This document shows, one piece after another, positions 6,232 through 8,093 of a stretch of 8,093 bases of DNA; the first letter of the stretch is position 1; the number at the start of each line of letters is the position of its first letter. A model generated the notes under the pieces. It saw only the letters and a list, made by a program, of their open reading frames with translations, was not told the DNA's origin and searched no databases. Both the position numbers and the translations under genes were made by a program. The stretch comes from an uncultured Halieaceae bacterium (GTDB taxonomy: Bacteria; Pseudomonadota; Gammaproteobacteria; Pseudomonadales; Halieaceae). The DNA lies in the NCBI GenBank assembly GCA_938045215.1, contig CALINF010000249.1, positions 1-8,093 of the forward strand. The letters are read 5' to 3'.

Positions 6232-7209
6232 ATGCGCCTGATGCTTGCCCCGATGGAGGGCGTCATCGATCACACCATGCGTGAACTGCTCAGCGAACTG
6301 GGCGGCATGGACCGCTGTGTCACTGAATTTGTCCGCGTCAGCGAGGCCCTTCTGCCTGCACGGGTATTTCGCAGACTCTGCCCGGAACTGGGCAGCGGTG
6401 GCAAAACCGCCTCAGGGGTACCCGTCTACTTGCAGCTGCTGGGTGGGCAGCCAACACCAATGGCTGAGAATGCCGCACGGGCGGCTGAACTCGGCGCTCC
6501 CGGCATTGATCTTAACTTCGGCTGCCCCGCCAAAACGGTCAATCGATCCGATGGCGGCTCTATCATTTTGCGCGAGCCTCAGCGCGTACACGACATTACC
6601 GCAGCAGTTCGCGCCGCTGTGCCTGAAAACATTCCCGTCACGGTGAAGATTAGATTGGGCTTTGAAGACCAATCCACGTTTTTGGATGTTGTTCAGGGAA
6701 TCGCTGAAGCCAACGCGACCGAGCTGACTATCCACGCCCGCACAAAAAAACACGGCTATCGAGCACCGGCATACTGGGAAGAAATTGCGCGAGCACGCAG
6801 CACAGTCTCACTGCCCATTATCGCCAATGGCGAGATCTGGTCACCGGGTGATGCGCTGCGATGTCGTCAGCAAAGCCAGTGTCAGGACCTGATGCTGGGC
6901 AGAGGCGCTCTGTGCCGGCCTGATCTGCCACGCCTGGTCCGCGCCGCACTCGACGGCACCACTATCGACTCACTGAACTGGACTGACATCCTGCCGCTGT
7001 TGCGTAAACTGCTGAGCCTCAATCTGGCCAACTATGATGCCAGTTATGTAGCCGGCCCAATCAAACAATGGCTGGTTTACCTTCGTTACTACTATCCTCA
7101 GGCCGCCGTCATGTTTGAATCGATTAAACGTGAGCGTGACCCGGAGCGAATTGAGGCAATACTTGAGCAGTGCAGCCAATCGACGCATTTCTCCAAGCGC
7201 GTTGCCTGA
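6232..7209 (+). CDS. dusC: tRNA dihydrouridine(16) synthase DusC
   Basis: DusC is an FMN enzyme that reduces uridine to dihydrouridine at position 16 of the tRNA D-loop using NADPH. From ATG 6232 the protein has 325 residues (E. coli DusC 315) and begins MRLMLAPMEGVIDHTMRELL, matching the family's beta-barrel start. Visible motifs: TEFVRV (31-36), QLLGGQP (68-74), NFGCPAKTVN (95-104) with catalytic Cys98, VTVKIRLG (136-143), IHARTKKHGY (167-176), IANGEIW (197-203) and the FMN-phosphate loop LGRGAL (222-227). The C-terminal helical domain has IKQWLVYLRYYYP (277-289), like E. coli DusC (IKQWLSYLRKEY), which separates it from DusA and DusB. The frame is open back to ATG 6133, but those extra residues do not resemble the family and precede the likely transcript start. 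Divergent from oadG; convergent with the next gene. Confidence 0.94.
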   Translation: MRLMLAPMEGVIDHTMRELLSELGGMDRCVTEFVRVSEALLPARVFRRLCPELGSGGKTASGVPVYLQLLGGQPTPMAENAARAAELGAPGIDLNFGCPAKTVNRSDGGSIILREPQRVHDITAAVRAAVPENIPVTVKIRLGFEDQSTFLDVVQGIAEANATELTIHARTKKHGYRAPAYWEEIARARSTVSLPIIANGEIWSPGDALRCRQQSQCQDLMLGRGALCRPDLPRLVRAALDGTTIDSLNWTDILPLLRKLLSLNLANYDASYVAGPIKQWLVYLRYYYPQAAVMFESIKRERDPERIEAILEQCSQSTHFSKRVA

Positions 7210-7253
7210 AAAACTACGGACTGATTTTCAATGGCATACAGCGCGTTCGTGAA

Positions 7254-8093
7254 TCAGGGTCGCAGTATCGCATCGACAAGATAGGGCCCTGGAGTGTCGA
7301 TTGCCCTCTGTAGTTGCTCTACAAATTCTTCAGCCGTCGTAGCTCTGCCACCCGCAACACCCATACCTGCAGCCAGCGCAACGAAGTCCATATTGGGAGT
7401 GCCAATATCCAGCGTGGACGATGCTTTGGGACCCGGCTTGCCACCACGTGCGCCGGTGCGCGAAAACTCCAGCTCGAGAATACTGTATTTGGCGTTGTTG
7501 AAAATCACCACCGCGACATCCAGGTTTTCTCGCGCCATGGTCCACAGGCTTTGTATGGTGTACATCGCGCTGCCATCACCCTCCAGACAGATAACCTTGC
7601 GATCGGGGCAAGCTATAGCCGCGCCCACAGTGGCGGGCAAGCCCCACCCAATAGAACCGCCTGTAAGGTTCAGCCAGTCGTGGGGTCGTGACGATGCTGT
7701 CATCGGGTAGCAGGCAAGGCCCGAGGTGATGCCCTCATCGACGACAATCGCATTCTCGGGTATGAGCTGAGCCAATGCAGCACCCACTGCAGCTGCATCC
7801 AGAGCACCGGAAGGCAAATCAGGCGGGTTGAAACTGTACGTGTCGGGGGCCACAGCATCTGCGCCCAGACCCGCGATCACGGCTGCAAGCGCTTGATCTA
7901 TATCGTCATCAGCGCCAGCCAGCACAAGCTCTTCACAGTCAGCAGGTGGAATGCAACTGGGCACATCGGGATACGCAAAAAACGAAACCGGCGAATCCGC
8001 ACCAAGCAGAATAAGCTGCTGCACGTCCTTCATATAGTCTATCGCCAGCTCGGCAAGGTATGGCAGTCGTTCAACAACGCCGGCACCTGCGCC
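7254..8093 (-). CDS. Acetolactate synthase-like thiamine-diphosphate enzyme, C-terminal part (runs off right edge)
   Basis: The frame is open to the right edge, so 279 residues of the C-terminal half are visible; the ATG at 8033-8031 is internal, since in-frame codons before it read on as coding (GAGVVERLPYLAEL). The first part (about 20-75) looks like the end of the central domain. The C-terminal domain has the thiamine-diphosphate motif GDGSA (172-176) ending in Asn-Asn (199-200), plus GGSIGWGLPATVGAA and the closing TAEEFVEQL...GPYLVDAIL. It resembles the subgroup annotated as acetolactate synthase large subunit or benzoylformate decarboxylase-like, rather than true IlvB/IlvI. The catalytic Glu of the N-terminal domain is off the window, and no small subunit is visible, so the substrate cannot be assigned. 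It ends 44 bases from the dusC stop, in convergent orientation. Stop TGA. Confidence 0.85.
   Translation of the reverse strand, partial: GAGAGVVERLPYLAELAIDYMKDVQQLILLGADSPVSFFAYPDVPSCIPPADCEELVLAGADDDIDQALAAVIAGLGADAVAPDTYSFNPPDLPSGALDAAAVGAALAQLIPENAIVVDEGITSGLACYPMTASSRPHDWLNLTGGSIGWGLPATVGAAIACPDRKVICLEGDGSAMYTIQSLWTMARENLDVAVVIFNNAKYSILELEFSRTGARGGKPGPKASSTLDIGTPNMDFVALAAGMGVAGGRATTAEEFVEQLQRAIDTPGPYLVDAILRP

Noticed and set aside
7221..7257. CTGATT...AATCAG repeat between the convergent dusC and the thiamine-diphosphate gene as a bidirectional terminator
   Set aside because: The 6-bp A-T-rich arms are separated by 25 bases and no T-run follows on either strand.

Overview
The window is a compact chromosomal stretch of about 8.1 kb with no mobile elements, RNA genes or CRISPR. 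Protein similarity recalled from known families, and the accA-tilS-pyrG gene order, point to a gammaproteobacterium. A complete sodium-pumping oxaloacetate decarboxylase (oadGAB) suggests a marine or otherwise Na+-using lineage; that placement is inference.

Layout. Six genes lie on the minus strand and read from right to left: oadG (6054-5818), oadA (5741-3918), oadB (3913-2609), accA (2504-1704, with its C-terminal codons continuing to 1557), tilS (1524-169), and the first 12 codons of pyrG (38-1). To the right, dusC (6232-7209) is read divergently from oadG on the plus strand. It converges on the 3' part of a thiamine-diphosphate enzyme resembling acetolactate synthase large subunits (minus strand, 7254 to beyond the right edge). 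There is no gene-free stretch above 300 bases; the longest gap is the divergent oadG/dusC region of about 177 bases.

How the genes fit together. OadA (carboxyltransferase plus biotin carrier), OadB (membrane decarboxylase and Na+ channel) and OadG (small membrane anchor) form one complex that converts oxaloacetate to pyruvate and CO2 while exporting Na+. AccA is the alpha subunit of the acetyl-CoA carboxylase carboxyltransferase, the committed step of fatty-acid synthesis. TilS makes lysidine in the tRNA-Ile anticodon, PyrG makes CTP, and DusC makes dihydrouridine in tRNA. These are housekeeping functions, and the catalytic and ligand residues I could check in oadA, oadB, tilS and dusC are present.

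Main anomaly. accA is interrupted by an in-frame amber codon (minus strand, 1706-1704) at residue 267. The next 48 codons still encode a perfectly recognisable AccA C-terminus, ending at a second TAG (1559-1557). Without the stop, AccA would be 315 residues, its normal length. Because accA is normally essential, this is a sequencing or strain mutation, a tolerated truncation, a suppressed amber, or a sign of a second copy elsewhere. I found no evidence of a wholly new biological system. Other points of interest are several dyads at gene junctions and a consensus -10 box that fixes the dusC start.
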